From NCBI GenBank assembly GCA_030693065.1, contig JAUYBL010000015.1:1-64000 (forward strand): DNA of 64,000 nt, in the 5' to 3' direction. The position numbers were made by a program, and so were the translations under genes. Positions within the stretch are counted from its first letter, which is position 1, and every line of letters starts with the position of its first letter. This document shows positions 8,480 to 17,705 of this stretch, one piece after another. A model generated the notes under the pieces. It made no database searches. It saw only the letters and a list, made by a program, of their open reading frames with translations, and had not been told where the DNA came from. This DNA is from Methylococcaceae bacterium. Lineage in GTDB: Bacteria > Pseudomonadota > Gammaproteobacteria > Methylococcales > Methylomonadaceae.

Positions 8480-9699
8480 ATTTCAGCGAGAGTATCTAAG
8501 CGGGGGCGGGCATTTTTAACATAAGGATTATTTTCATCCCAGGCATAGCCTGCCAGTATTGAACTAATCATGGCTTTAATGTCGGGTTGTTGTTTGGGAT
8601 GAAAGATAACATCCTGAAAGCGGCCGTCATACCAGGCATCGACAAACACCCGGAAGGCGTTAACACCGCGTTGCAATGGGGCTGCATAGTCTTTTTGCCA
8701 GTCCACCGATTCAGCGTTATTAAGCTGTCTGTTTAAAACATCGGCGGCGAGTGTCGCAGATTTCATCGCAATGGTGACCCCGGAGGAAAATACCGGGTCC
8801 AAAAATTCTCCGGCATTGCCTAATAAAGCGTAACCGTTGCCAACCAGGCTTTTGACATTGGCAGAATAACCTATGATGGTGTTGATTTGCTCATCGAATA
8901 CGGCTTTTGCAAGCAAGCTAGTCAGGGTGGCTTCCTGGCTGATGATGTCCTTTAAGGCTTGATTGAAATCATCGCAGCCGTTAAAAAAGGTCGGCTCTGC
9001 CACTACGCCGATGCTGCTGCGACCGTTGCTGAATGGAATTAGCCAATACCAGACATCTTTGTGTTCAGGATGCACGGTGATACGGATTTTGTTTCTATCA
9101 AACTGCTTGTCGGTAATGCGGTCTTCAATATGCCCGAAAATGGCCTGTCTGACCGGAAAGCCGGACGGCGATTCCAACTCCAAAAGCTTAGGCAAAATGC
9201 GTCCGAAACCGCTGGCATCCAGGACAAAATCAGCGCTGATCTTGGTGACTTCGCCTTGAGCATCACGGACGGTGAGCTGTGGTTTGTTAGCCGTAAAATC
9301 GGCGGCGATTACCTCAACTTGCCACTGTATATCTACACCCATGCGCGCGGCTTCATCCGCCAACAGCTTGTCAAAGCGGCCGCGCTGTACCTGAAAAGTC
9401 GTACCTATGCCGGGGCTAAATTTGTCCTCAAAATTAAATTCGGTTTGCCGTTCCTGATGTACAAAAGAGGCACCGTTTTTAAACTGAAATCCGGCATCGA
9501 TAACGGCATCCAGCATTCCGGCCTGTTTGATAAATTCCATGCATTGCGGCAAAAGACTTTCACCAATGCTAAAACGGGGAAACAGCTGTCGTTCCAGAAT
9601 GGTTACGTCAAAGCCCTGATTTTGCAGCAAGGCACCGGCAATACTGCCGGAAGGCCCGGCACCGATAATGATGATTTTGCGTTTATCCGTGTTTGTCAT
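8461..9699 (-). CDS. FAD-dependent oxidoreductase, flavin-halogenase-like
   Basis: A 412-residue flavoprotein. The FAD site GAGPSG is at 13-18, followed by FSIGESLLP at 43-51, typical of FADH2-dependent halogenases and related monooxygenases. The halogenase signature WxWxIP is present as WYWLIP at 217-222. A Lys at 74 (FKNGASF) lies where the KxGxxF Lys of acyl-carrier halogenases is found. A GDA-like second FAD motif (LVGNGYALLGNAGEFLDP) follows. In xanthomonadin clusters a related enzyme is linked to bromination; in many aryl polyene clusters the homologue is only called an oxidoreductase. Halogenation is therefore possible but unproven. It overlaps the exporter gene by 17 bases. Confidence 0.82.
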   Translation of the reverse strand: MTNTDKRKIIIIGAGPSGSIAGALLQNQGFDVTILERQLFPRFSIGESLLPQCMEFIKQAGMLDAVIDAGFQFKNGASFVHQERQTEFNFEDKFSPGIGTTFQVQRGRFDKLLADEAARMGVDIQWQVEVIAADFTANKPQLTVRDAQGEVTKISADFVLDASGFGRILPKLLELESPSGFPVRQAIFGHIEDRITDKQFDRNKIRITVHPEHKDVWYWLIPFSNGRSSIGVVAEPTFFNGCDDFNQALKDIISQEATLTSLLAKAVFDEQINTIIGYSANVKSLVGNGYALLGNAGEFLDPVFSSGVTIAMKSATLAADVLNRQLNNAESVDWQKDYAAPLQRGVNAFRVFVDAWYDGRFQDVIFHPKQQPDIKAMISSILAGYAWDENNPYVKNARPRLDTLAEICRQDY

Positions 9700-12064
9700 T
9701 TATTTGCCCTCTGAAGCCAACCAACGGCGCACATAGTAATGCCGTGACAATACCCGCAGTTAACGTAAAACCAAAGGCATGCACGATTTCTGTTGAGCTA
9801 ATTGCTAATAACCCAAACGCCAGCAAGGTCGTCAATGCCGACAGTGTCACACCCAGCGATGTGCTGGCGCGCCGGTCGCCAGCCATGAAAAAGAACAGCC
9901 CGTAATCGACACCGATACCGAGCACCAACAACAGTGCAAACAGATTGAACAAACTGAACAATTGGTTAAACCAGCCCAGCATCGCCAGCGACACAGCCAG
10001 CGACACCACCGGTACAGTCATGACGGTTAAGGCATTGCGCCAACCGAACTTGAAGCCCAAGCCCACCAATGCCAGCGAGAATGCCGCCGCTAATAATCCG
10101 CTGGCCCGGATTCGGTAGCGCGCAAACAGTGACGATACCGATTCGACTTGATCCACCCAAACGACACCCGGCAAATCTTGTAACGTGGGTAATACGGCAA
10201 GATCGGTAATGCCGGTTAAGACGACCGTGCTTTGGCAGTGCCCGGCAGCGCAGCCCAGCCACAACGATTGTTTACTTTCATCGGCATTAGCCAGCCATTC
10301 CGGTAAGGTTAGTGTGTTGGTTTCAGCGGCTTTAAATTGCTGGAGCTGAACAGTCACCGATTGATCATCAAAGCCAAGCTCAGTCATATAGCGCTCCAGT
10401 AAACCTGAGTCAACCAGCTTATTTTTTAACAGCTGGTAATTCTGATGTTGCTGATTTTCATCAGGCCAATACTGACTCAAGCCTTCAGCACTTGTCAGCA
10501 CTTTTTGCTGTTTTAACAATTGCAGACGATCCAGCAGCTGCTGCTCATGTTGGTACCACTCTGCTTGATCTTTTCCGGATACCAGAAAAAACTGGCTGTC
10601 GTGCGTTATCGGCAACAAAGAGCGTATTTTATCTGCAGTTTGCAGCAGCTCAGCTGGTGCCGATTGCAGCAAGTGGACATCGTCTTGCGGGCTTAGCCTC
10701 CACAGACCGCCTGCGATAAACACCAGCATCAATACACTTAGCCAGCGTCTGTGTTTGGCTATCCACAGCGGCCAGTGCTGTTCCCAATAAGTGGTAAGTT
10801 TAAGTATTCCCGGTTGATGATCAAATATGAATCCGGTTAACAACAACGGAAACAGCAGTACCACCGTCAGCCAGGCGACCAACAAACCGACAGCAGAAAA
10901 CAACGCCACTTCCTGTAACCCGGGAAACGGCGAAAAACCTAAGCCTGCATAACTTAACAGATTGCTTAATAGCCCAAAGGAAAGTCCAGGCAGAATAAAC
11001 TTCAAGCTTTTGCGAGGATCCCAATCCTTTTCGCCGAAACTGTCACATAAAAAATGCTGGGCGTAATCATCGGCAACGCCGATTAAGCTGGCGCCGAATA
11101 CCAACGTAAGAATATGAATCTTGCCGAAAAACAATACGCAAATAACTAACGCCGCAAACAGACCCGCACCGATTGCCAACGCCGATAATACTAACGGCCT
11201 GATGCTACGAAAGGTAAGCCACAGCAAGACAATAATGCCGATACTGGAACCAAATCCCACCGTGGAAATTTCCTGTTTAGCAGATTCTGCACCATGCGCG
11301 GTAAACAGCGGCATACCGGTCACCAGCAACTCACCGCCTGCTGTTTTGATTTGGCTTTCTGCACTATTCACCAGGCCTAACAAGGTTTCCAGCTTATCCA
11401 GCTGCAAACGATCATCCTGTAGATCGGTCAAAATCAATGCCCAATACCGATGCTGATCGGACAAAACCACGATGCCTTGTTCCAGGTTTAACTTGATAGG
11501 ATTTTGCGCGCTGAAATAGCGGCTGAATATCAGCAATGGATCACGTTCGAAATCCGCTGATTGCATCTGGCCGATCGGACTGTTGAGTATTTCCAGATTC
11601 TGCTTGATTAGCTCGTCGGGATTTTTAGTCAGGATTTCTCGGGATTGCGCATCCAGCAGTTGATAGCGATACGGAAACAGTTGCTGATATTGCTTGATGT
11701 ATTGCTGCTGAGAAAACTCCAACACCACCTTGTTAAACAGCCGGCTTTGTTCCAATTGCTGTTTAAGGTTTTGGGCATGACCGATGGCTTCTTGCGACGT
11801 TGGCGCACCCGTCAGCCAGATGACTTTTTTGTTGATCAGCGCATTATGCTGCTGAATGGCTTTGGCGACTTCCGGCTGCTGCTCGTTGGCGGGCAACAAC
11901 GCTAAAAAACTGGTTTCCAGCCAATCTTTCGTCAATGCCTGGAAGCCAAGAAAACCGATGACAATCATCCCCAGCAACCAAAGTCCGGCGGTCAGCTTAG
12001 GGATTCCTTCATTAAGTTGTTTCCGATTATGCGCTTTGCCTAAGCCCATAAGGAATTGCCCCAA
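9683..12064 (-). CDS. MMPL/RND-family exporter of the pigment cluster
   Basis: A 793-residue inner-membrane protein with the two-halves layout of MMPL transporters. There is a first TM helix at 25-45, a large periplasmic loop, a TM block around 270-425 containing LIGVADDYAQHFLCD, a second loop, and a second TM block around 650-785 containing LGIGVDYGLFFFMAGDRR. The paired (V)DY motifs are the proton-relay region. It is the first gene of the overlapping operon. In aryl polyene clusters this protein is thought to move the finished lipid across or along the inner membrane toward the LolA/LolB-like partners. The upstream 100 bases show no clear promoter. Confidence 0.88.
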   Translation of the reverse strand: MGQFLMGLGKAHNRKQLNEGIPKLTAGLWLLGMIVIGFLGFQALTKDWLETSFLALLPANEQQPEVAKAIQQHNALINKKVIWLTGAPTSQEAIGHAQNLKQQLEQSRLFNKVVLEFSQQQYIKQYQQLFPYRYQLLDAQSREILTKNPDELIKQNLEILNSPIGQMQSADFERDPLLIFSRYFSAQNPIKLNLEQGIVVLSDQHRYWALILTDLQDDRLQLDKLETLLGLVNSAESQIKTAGGELLVTGMPLFTAHGAESAKQEISTVGFGSSIGIIVLLWLTFRSIRPLVLSALAIGAGLFAALVICVLFFGKIHILTLVFGASLIGVADDYAQHFLCDSFGEKDWDPRKSLKFILPGLSFGLLSNLLSYAGLGFSPFPGLQEVALFSAVGLLVAWLTVVLLFPLLLTGFIFDHQPGILKLTTYWEQHWPLWIAKHRRWLSVLMLVFIAGGLWRLSPQDDVHLLQSAPAELLQTADKIRSLLPITHDSQFFLVSGKDQAEWYQHEQQLLDRLQLLKQQKVLTSAEGLSQYWPDENQQHQNYQLLKNKLVDSGLLERYMTELGFDDQSVTVQLQQFKAAETNTLTLPEWLANADESKQSLWLGCAAGHCQSTVVLTGITDLAVLPTLQDLPGVVWVDQVESVSSLFARYRIRASGLLAAAFSLALVGLGFKFGWRNALTVMTVPVVSLAVSLAMLGWFNQLFSLFNLFALLLVLGIGVDYGLFFFMAGDRRASTSLGVTLSALTTLLAFGLLAISSTEIVHAFGFTLTAGIVTALLCAPLVGFRGQINDKHG

Positions 12065-12160
12065 CTTGCGTTGATCAAAAGTTTGGTATTGGCTGAAATA
12101 TGCATTGAAGTGAAAATAGTCGCACGAATCCGACCTTGTTAATAAGTGCCGAGCACCGTA

Positions 12161-12894
12161 TCACGCATCACTGCTAATTTCGAGAAGCAAAAGGTTTTTT
12201 ATGACACTCTTTTGAACGAGTTGCCACACGATTTCTTCAGTCAGCGCGCAAATAGAGCCAGCAACCGCAATGCCGCCGACTAAATCATCGAACAAGATAG
12301 GATCAGTTTTGAAGATTTTAGCTAATGACTTGGTCGCAAAATCATAAGACCAGATACTGGCATCAGCAAAACCGGTTTTATCCACTTCTGAACCGGTATT
12401 GATTTTGTTGCCTATATACAATGCCAGAGAATTGCCCATGATACTGGTGCCGTCATCGTTGTTACCAATTGCGATGGTTAAATGGGTTCAAAAAAATATT
12501 TTCCCAGCTGCCCTCAGCGTTGATACCGGAACCGTTAGTTGCGAGATTGAATTTGCCCACGGTGTAACTGCTACCGGCTGTTGCGCCGGTTACAACTGTA
12601 CCTTGCACACAGCCGTTGGCTCCACCTTCTTCACCAGCCATAAAGATTTTTTCTTGGCTACCATGACCGGTTATCGCATTGTACAAAGCACTATCTACCG
12701 GCAAATCTGCTGAACAGAAACGGTTAAAAATTAGCAGTCAGTTTAGATGCTTGAGTTGTGCTCTCCCAACCATAAACACTTTTAATCAGGTTGCTACCAC
12801 TTACAACTGATAATGACGACTTATCAATAACCCATTTTGATATATAGGCACCTGGGTTTAATACACCGTGTGATGTGCCAAGACCCGCGCCCCA
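12161..12894 (-). pseudogene. Decayed PhoX/DUF839-like phosphatase
   Basis: Three minus-strand pieces in different frames join into one recognisable protein. 12894-12724 gives WGAGLGTSHGVLNPGAYISK. About 12722-12462 gives NRFCSADLPVDSALYNAITG, then EKIFMAGEEGGANG and SWENIF. About 12475-12161 gives IAIGNNDDGTSIMGNSLALY and IGNKINTGSEVDKTGFAD. The NRFCSADL, MAGEEGG and NDDG blocks are those of PhoX-like secreted alkaline phosphatases. Both frame breaks fall at runs of A (12726-12730 and 12486-12492). There is no start, and a stop lies directly before WGAG, so the N-terminal part is lost. The last 40 residues of the third piece look unrelated. Confidence 0.75.
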
Positions 12895-13067
12895 CTAATG
12901 GTTCATCAACACTAGATGACACTAAATGCCTCGTTCTTGATTTTCTAGGTCATAAACCGGTAGCAGAGGCCTTAATAACTGTAATTTACATGGAACACAG
13001 TACTATATACCCGACGGAATTAAGCCAATTCCGCCAACCATTCATCAAATCAATCGGAGATTTTTTT

Positions 13068-13520
13068 ATGCGTAAGATACTTTTGACGTTAGCCCTGTTT
13101 CCAGCGTTAGTTTTGGCCAACCCGCCAGCTCCGGGCCAGCCTCCTGTCGGCGATGGGCCGCAACACGGTAAGCATCATCAAGCCGGTCACGAACATGGCG
13201 AAAATTTTTTACCAAGATTTTTACACGACATTGAGCTGACCGATAAACAACGCACTGACATTAAAACGCTGATTAAAACGCATCATGAGCAATTGGCAGC
13301 GAAGGGCGATGCTAGCAAAGAAATCCATAAAGAAATTCAGCGACTGATTTTTTCCAAGGATTTCAACGAAGATAAGTTACTGCCTTTGTTAGATCAAGCG
13401 GCAGAAAGCCATAAGAAGAATATTTTGGAAAACGCTAATCTGGATAATGCTGTTTTTAAGCTGTTAACTCCTGAGCAACAGCAAAAATTGCAAAGCAAAG
13501 TAGCAGAGTTAGCGCATTGA
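13068..13520 (+). CDS. Spy/CpxP-like LTxxQ periplasmic protein
   Basis: A 150-residue protein read from ATG 13068, which has CGGAGA seven bases upstream. The frame is open back to 12837 but that part has no signal. It has a signal peptide MRKILLTLALFPALVLA, then a Pro/His/Gly-rich segment (HGKHHQAGHEHGE), then a helical part with two LTxxQ motifs: ELTDKQRTDIK and LLTPEQQQKLQ. This is the Spy/CpxP layout, a periplasmic chaperone or metal-stress protein. The His-rich stretch suggests metal binding. It has no operon partner; the convergent phosphopantetheinyl transferase gene ends 27 bases away. Confidence 0.8.
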   Translation: MRKILLTLALFPALVLANPPAPGQPPVGDGPQHGKHHQAGHEHGENFLPRFLHDIELTDKQRTDIKTLIKTHHEQLAAKGDASKEIHKEIQRLIFSKDFNEDKLLPLLDQAAESHKKNILENANLDNAVFKLLTPEQQQKLQSKVAELAH

Positions 13521-13547
13521 TTTAGGCTGTGTTGGCTTATGCTCCAC

Positions 13548-14252
13548 TTAGTCAACGGCCCGTATTAAATTCTGTAAGTTAAGCCGTTCTTGGTGAGTTT
13601 GTCGAACCACAACGGCTTGATCCACAGCCACCGCACCAACAAGTCCTTGACCCACATCCAAATCAAGCACCCGCCACACTGAAGCAGGTGCAAATTCTGC
13701 CGGTACAGTTAAAAATTCCGTCGGCTGTTCCGGATTAACAACACATTGCTTTAACCCTAACGCAATGCCTCGGCCGGTGGCTTTTACAAATGCTTCTTTG
13801 CGTGTCCAAAAACGGTAAAACGCGGCGGTTTGCTGATGTTCCGGCAAGCTGTGCCAGTAGCTTGCTTCAACGTCGGCAAAACATTTTTCAACCAATGCGG
13901 CTAGATTGGCTCTGGGTTTGGCGATTTCAATATCCACGCCCAACCGGCAACCCCAACCCACGGCGATAACCCAAGCATTTGCGGAATGCGACAAATTGAA
14001 CGCTAGCTCCGGATAGTCGGCAAGATAGGGTTTGCCATGTTCGGCTTTACTAAACACGATGGCTTTTGCTTGTATAGCTAGTTTTTGCGCCAACACTTGC
14101 CGTAAGTGACTGCGAACGCTGACGTAGCGAGTTCGTAACACCGGGTTTTTTAATGTGGCGGCGTGGGCTTGTTCCTCAGCACTGAGGCGTTGCCAGTGCT
14201 GGTGGTCTGCTTCGTCGCTAAGTTGGCCGTGCCAGCATTCTATAGTGCTCAT
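13548..14252 (-). CDS. 4'-phosphopantetheinyl transferase, Sfp type
   Basis: A 234-residue enzyme that arms acyl or peptidyl carrier proteins with phosphopantetheine from CoA. The two family motifs are intact: GVDIEIAKP with Asp107 and Glu109 as Mg ligands, and FWTRKEAFVKATGRGI with Trp149, Lys152, Glu153 and Lys157. The N-terminal part has FSKAEHGKPYL and FNLSHSANAWVIAVG. It lies 1.5 kb from the aryl polyene operon, on the same strand, and such clusters usually include one of these enzymes (ApeB). It probably serves the missing carrier proteins of that pathway. Its start overlaps the stop of the upstream fused synthase (ATGA). Confidence 0.92.
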   Translation of the reverse strand: MSTIECWHGQLSDEADHQHWQRLSAEEQAHAATLKNPVLRTRYVSVRSHLRQVLAQKLAIQAKAIVFSKAEHGKPYLADYPELAFNLSHSANAWVIAVGWGCRLGVDIEIAKPRANLAALVEKCFADVEASYWHSLPEHQQTAAFYRFWTRKEAFVKATGRGIALGLKQCVVNPEQPTEFLTVPAEFAPASVWRVLDLDVGQGLVGAVAVDQAVVVRQTHQERLNLQNLIRAVD

Positions 14253-16867
14253 GGCTGAAGATGTTTTTGCTGAGTGGTAGGTCCTTCGACAAGGTTCTCC
14301 TGAGCAGAGTCGAAGGACTCAGGACGAACGGGTGTTTGTTTGTTCTGTTCTTGCTCTGCTCGTTGCAGTTCATTCTGAGCATCAATATTTTTAGGGTTGA
14401 TTCGTAAGGCCTGCTGCGCCCTTTGGATTCGGGATGCAATGCTGTCATGTTCGTCGGCTGCCCCTAAAATATCCGTCGCAATAATGTCCGCAAGGTTGAG
14501 ATCACGTACTTTCGCGGCGGTTTGTAAATCTATGTCGGTCGCGGTATTAGTCATGAAGGCGGCGGTGATCGGCGTTAAGTGCTGCTGAATAAACGGCACT
14601 AAGGCGCTGGCGCGTTGATCGGTGTGTTGAAAATCACTGACGCTGTAAGACAGTTGCAGTTTGTCGTCGGTGTAGTGCGTTGCCGGGGCAATGTTTGCCA
14701 AGGCGTTGAGTTCCGCGCCGGAAGCCAAAAAACTGCCAAGAAACACCGGAAAGTTATTCAAATTGTAACTATCCCCACCCCAATAATTGAGGTCGAAATC
14801 AGCGCCAATGCTGGGTTCTTCGGTAACTTTGCCAAAGCCTTCCGGTGACAGTTGACGGATGTCACCTTTAAAACCAATCAGCAGCAATTCATCGGTGTTG
14901 TACCAAAGCTGCGCATTAGGAAATATCGCCAAAAATGTTTTTAATACGCTGGCAAATTCCGCCGGACGCAAGAAACTTAAGGGCACAAACTGGCAAATCA
15001 TGCCGTCAGCGTTGAGCTTGGCGGCGGCTTGCTGATAGAACTCTTCGGTATAAAACACGCTGACACCGGGGCGATCCAATTGCCCGATTTCCACGGAAAT
15101 AAAATCATAGTGGCGGCCGGTATGTTTGACGTAATTGCGGCCATCCTCGGCAATCAAATTCACGCGCGGGTCATTCATCCAACGGGAAGGAAAATGCTCA
15201 CGGGTAAAGTCAAACAGGCGCGGCTCGATGTCGACAATGTCTAGCTGCTCAATGTCATAACGAAGAAAACGGCGGGCCGTGTTGCCTGCGCCTAAGCCAA
15301 TCACCAGTACATCCTTGGCGTCGGGGTAATGCAGCATCGGTATATGAGCGACCATGACCTGATAATTGCTGGTTTCCACACCTTGCCAAAGGCGGTCGAT
15401 CAACAGTGTTTTTACCTGGTCGCGCAGCACGACCGCGAGATTGGAGTTGTAACCCTCGGTAATGCTGACCAGTTCATCGTCGGGGTCCAGGTAATCATCA
15501 GGAATGCGCACCGGCGACCAGAGCAACATCAATAGCCAAACGCTTAGACCGCCGTAAATAGAAGCTCGAACTTTGAATGCCGGGGTGTTTTTGCTCGATG
15601 CAAATATGATTGCTAACCAAGCCGCCGCCAGCGTCCAGGCCGAACTAATAAAAATACCGGCATCCAAGCCGATATGCGGCAGTAACCAAAAACCGGTTAA
15701 CACTGAACCAACAATGCAACCGGCAATATTGACTGCAGTCATCATGCCGATTTGTTTAGACGCTAATTCGGTTTGCTGAGTGACTATTTTATTTAACAGC
15801 GGAAAGCTGGCGCCGGCAATAAATGTCGACGGCAACATCAATAGTATAAAAGGCAGGAATCCCCAGGGTTGAAGGCCTTGCCATACCGACGCAGGCAAGT
15901 GTGTTAACAGCAACAGCAGCGTTGCTGACAGCGCTTGTAAAACGCCGAAGCTGATCAGCAATGCCTTAGGGTTTTTGGATCTATCAAAATACGGACCGAG
16001 CAACAAACTGCCGGCGGCCGTGCCAATCAACACCACGGCAAGGGTAATGGTGTAGGTGTACACCGAGTTGCGGATAAAATTGCTTAAAAAACGCGCCCAG
16101 ATCAATTCATTAGCCAACGCGGCCGCCCCGATCATAAAAAACAGCCATCCGGCAAGTAACAAAAGCCGCCGGTTATAAGAGGATTCAAGCGGTTGCGAGG
16201 GTGTGATTGGCGCTGATGGTTCTACCTTGTTGCTTAACCGCCAGAATCCTAAGCCGGTCAACACATTCAAACCGGCCGCGACTTGCAATGATGCGGCAAG
16301 GCCAAACATTGGTAACAATAAAAATCCGCTCAGCGTACAGCCAACTGCCGCGCCCACGGTATTAACGCCATAAATAAAGCTAAGTTTTGCCGAAAGCTGC
16401 GCCGGATCACGAATAATCTGCCTGCAAAATAACGGCAAAGTACCGCCCATTAACAGCGCAGGAGGTAATAAAAGTAAGCCCACCAAGCTGGCGCGGATTG
16501 ACAATAACAATGCGGAGTGCGTATCGAAGTGTCGATAGCTTATGCCGTACAGATTATCGGCCCAGGCAAACAATGCCGGAGTACATAAGCCATTGACGGC
16601 CAATAACAACTCAATCCCGGCACACCAAAGCAACGGCTGTTTGGCGATACTGCCAATGCGGCCGAATAACCAACTGCCCAAACCCAGGCCGAGAAAAAAT
16701 ACCGCCAATACCGTCGACATGGCCAAAGTGCTGGAGCCAAATACAAACGAAGCTTGCCGAATCCAGACAATTTCGTAAATCAAACTGGACAGGCCGGATA
16801 GAAAAATGAGGGGGTAAAGCAAGTGAAAATTCCTAGAGTCGCGGCGATAAAACTGAATTGTACGCAC
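14249..16867 (-). CDS. Membrane-fused spermidine-synthase-like protein
   Basis: 872 residues. Residues 1-460 hold about twelve TM helices (LIFLSGLSSLIYEIVWIRQA at the start, an MFS-like topology). Residues 480-700 form a class I methyltransferase/spermidine-synthase fold with VIGLGAGNTARRFL, DIVDIEPRLFDFTREHF and LIAEDGRNYV. The canonical DxxDP proton-acceptor motif of aminopropyltransferases is replaced by SVEIGQLDRPG, so true polyamine synthesis is doubtful. The C-terminal 60 residues contain a TPR-like helix pair (IASRIQRAQQALRINPKNIDAQ) and then about 20 residues encoded by a REP repeat. Fused membrane-synthase proteins of this type are common in methanotrophs, but their role is not known. 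Confidence 0.8.
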   Translation of the reverse strand: MRTIQFYRRDSRNFHLLYPLIFLSGLSSLIYEIVWIRQASFVFGSSTLAMSTVLAVFFLGLGLGSWLFGRIGSIAKQPLLWCAGIELLLAVNGLCTPALFAWADNLYGISYRHFDTHSALLLSIRASLVGLLLLPPALLMGGTLPLFCRQIIRDPAQLSAKLSFIYGVNTVGAAVGCTLSGFLLLPMFGLAASLQVAAGLNVLTGLGFWRLSNKVEPSAPITPSQPLESSYNRRLLLLAGWLFFMIGAAALANELIWARFLSNFIRNSVYTYTITLAVVLIGTAAGSLLLGPYFDRSKNPKALLISFGVLQALSATLLLLLTHLPASVWQGLQPWGFLPFILLMLPSTFIAGASFPLLNKIVTQQTELASKQIGMMTAVNIAGCIVGSVLTGFWLLPHIGLDAGIFISSAWTLAAAWLAIIFASSKNTPAFKVRASIYGGLSVWLLMLLWSPVRIPDDYLDPDDELVSITEGYNSNLAVVLRDQVKTLLIDRLWQGVETSNYQVMVAHIPMLHYPDAKDVLVIGLGAGNTARRFLRYDIEQLDIVDIEPRLFDFTREHFPSRWMNDPRVNLIAEDGRNYVKHTGRHYDFISVEIGQLDRPGVSVFYTEEFYQQAAAKLNADGMICQFVPLSFLRPAEFASVLKTFLAIFPNAQLWYNTDELLLIGFKGDIRQLSPEGFGKVTEEPSIGADFDLNYWGGDSYNLNNFPVFLGSFLASGAELNALANIAPATHYTDDKLQLSYSVSDFQHTDQRASALVPFIQQHLTPITAAFMTNTATDIDLQTAAKVRDLNLADIIATDILGAADEHDSIASRIQRAQQALRINPKNIDAQNELQRAEQEQNKQTPVRPESFDSAQENLVEGPTTQQKHLQP
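14281..14331. repeat. REP-like repeat inside a coding region
   Basis: CCTTCGAC (14283-14290) and GTCGAAGG (14309-14316) are inverted arms around a CTCCTGAGCAGA loop, followed by GGACGAACGG. The same words occur in the intergenic repeats at 26.7, 29.1 and 33.3 kb. Here the repeat lies inside the last codons of the fused spermidine-synthase-like gene, and the frame runs through it. Confidence 0.8.
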
Positions 16868-16974
16868 CGCGCACCTTTTGGACTTAATTTAGCTGAAGTG
16901 ATTTAAAAAAAATCGGTACTTAAAGAGTGAAACACCCCGCGCAGCAATGCGGCGGCGGGGTGTGGTGTTGCCGT

Positions 16975-17670
16975 TTATTTCACGTTAGCGCAGTCAACAT
17001 AGGTAGGATGCGTTGTGCTGATAGTGACAATACGGTTTTCTTGATTAGGCGTTTTGTCGGGGCCTGGGCCTTCGCCAATAGACTGAATACTAAGTTGATC
17101 GGCATTAGCACCGTGTGAGATCAACAAATCTCTTACCGATGCTGCTCGTCGATTTGATAACTCCTGGTTGCTGGCCGAACTGCCAACAGTATCGGCCGAG
17201 GCAATTACATCTGCCTTAGAATCTGGGTGTGTATGTAGAAAATTACCTATATGAGCAATGCCGACGTCGTTAGTTTTAAACGGAGTTGATTTGCCGGTTT
17301 TAAAATACGCAGCAACATGGTGGACGGCTTCTTGTTGATGATGATTCGGACCGTGAACTTCAGTTAACCACTGGCATAACTCTTTTTCGGATTCCAGACG
17401 ATGATGAGCGGCGTCTTTAGCGGCATCCAGCCCTTTTTGCTGCTCGTCGATATTCCAGTATTGATCTTTTTCCCAGTGTTTTAATACCCGATTAGCGACT
17501 TTCTGCCTATCTTCAGCAATCTCTTCGTGACGAATTGACTGCCCATAGTGACCGGCATAAGAAGCGTCAATTTCCGCCTTGAGCGCGGAAGTGTCTTTTT
17601 TCGGTGTGGAGCAAGCAGTCAGCGATAGCGCTAAAACAGCAAGCGGTAGATAGATATGTTGCTTTTTCAT
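16975..17670 (-). CDS. OmpA-like lipoprotein
   Basis: A 231-residue lipoprotein with lipobox LTAC (Cys at 20). The middle is charged, helical and His-rich (DAAKDAAHHRLESEK, HGPNHHQQEAVHHVAAY). The C-terminal 100 residues form an OmpA-like peptidoglycan-binding domain: HTHPDSKADVIASADTVGS, then NQELSNRRAASVRDLLISHG, ending ENRIVTIS. It probably anchors the outer membrane to the cell wall. It is read from the same strand as the TIGR04073-like gene 35 bases upstream, so the two are likely co-transcribed. A GAGGATAAC ribosome site precedes the ATG. Confidence 0.85.
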   Translation of the reverse strand: MKKQHIYLPLAVLALSLTACSTPKKDTSALKAEIDASYAGHYGQSIRHEEIAEDRQKVANRVLKHWEKDQYWNIDEQQKGLDAAKDAAHHRLESEKELCQWLTEVHGPNHHQQEAVHHVAAYFKTGKSTPFKTNDVGIAHIGNFLHTHPDSKADVIASADTVGSSASNQELSNRRAASVRDLLISHGANADQLSIQSIGEGPGPDKTPNQENRIVTISTTHPTYVDCANVK

Positions 17671-17705
17671 GATGTTATCCTCGTAATCAAATGGTCTGGG
17701 CGGGT

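Noticed and set aside
12399-12713. Plus-strand frame over the PhoX remnant
   Set aside because: Antisense of the phosphatase pieces; no ribosome site or domain.
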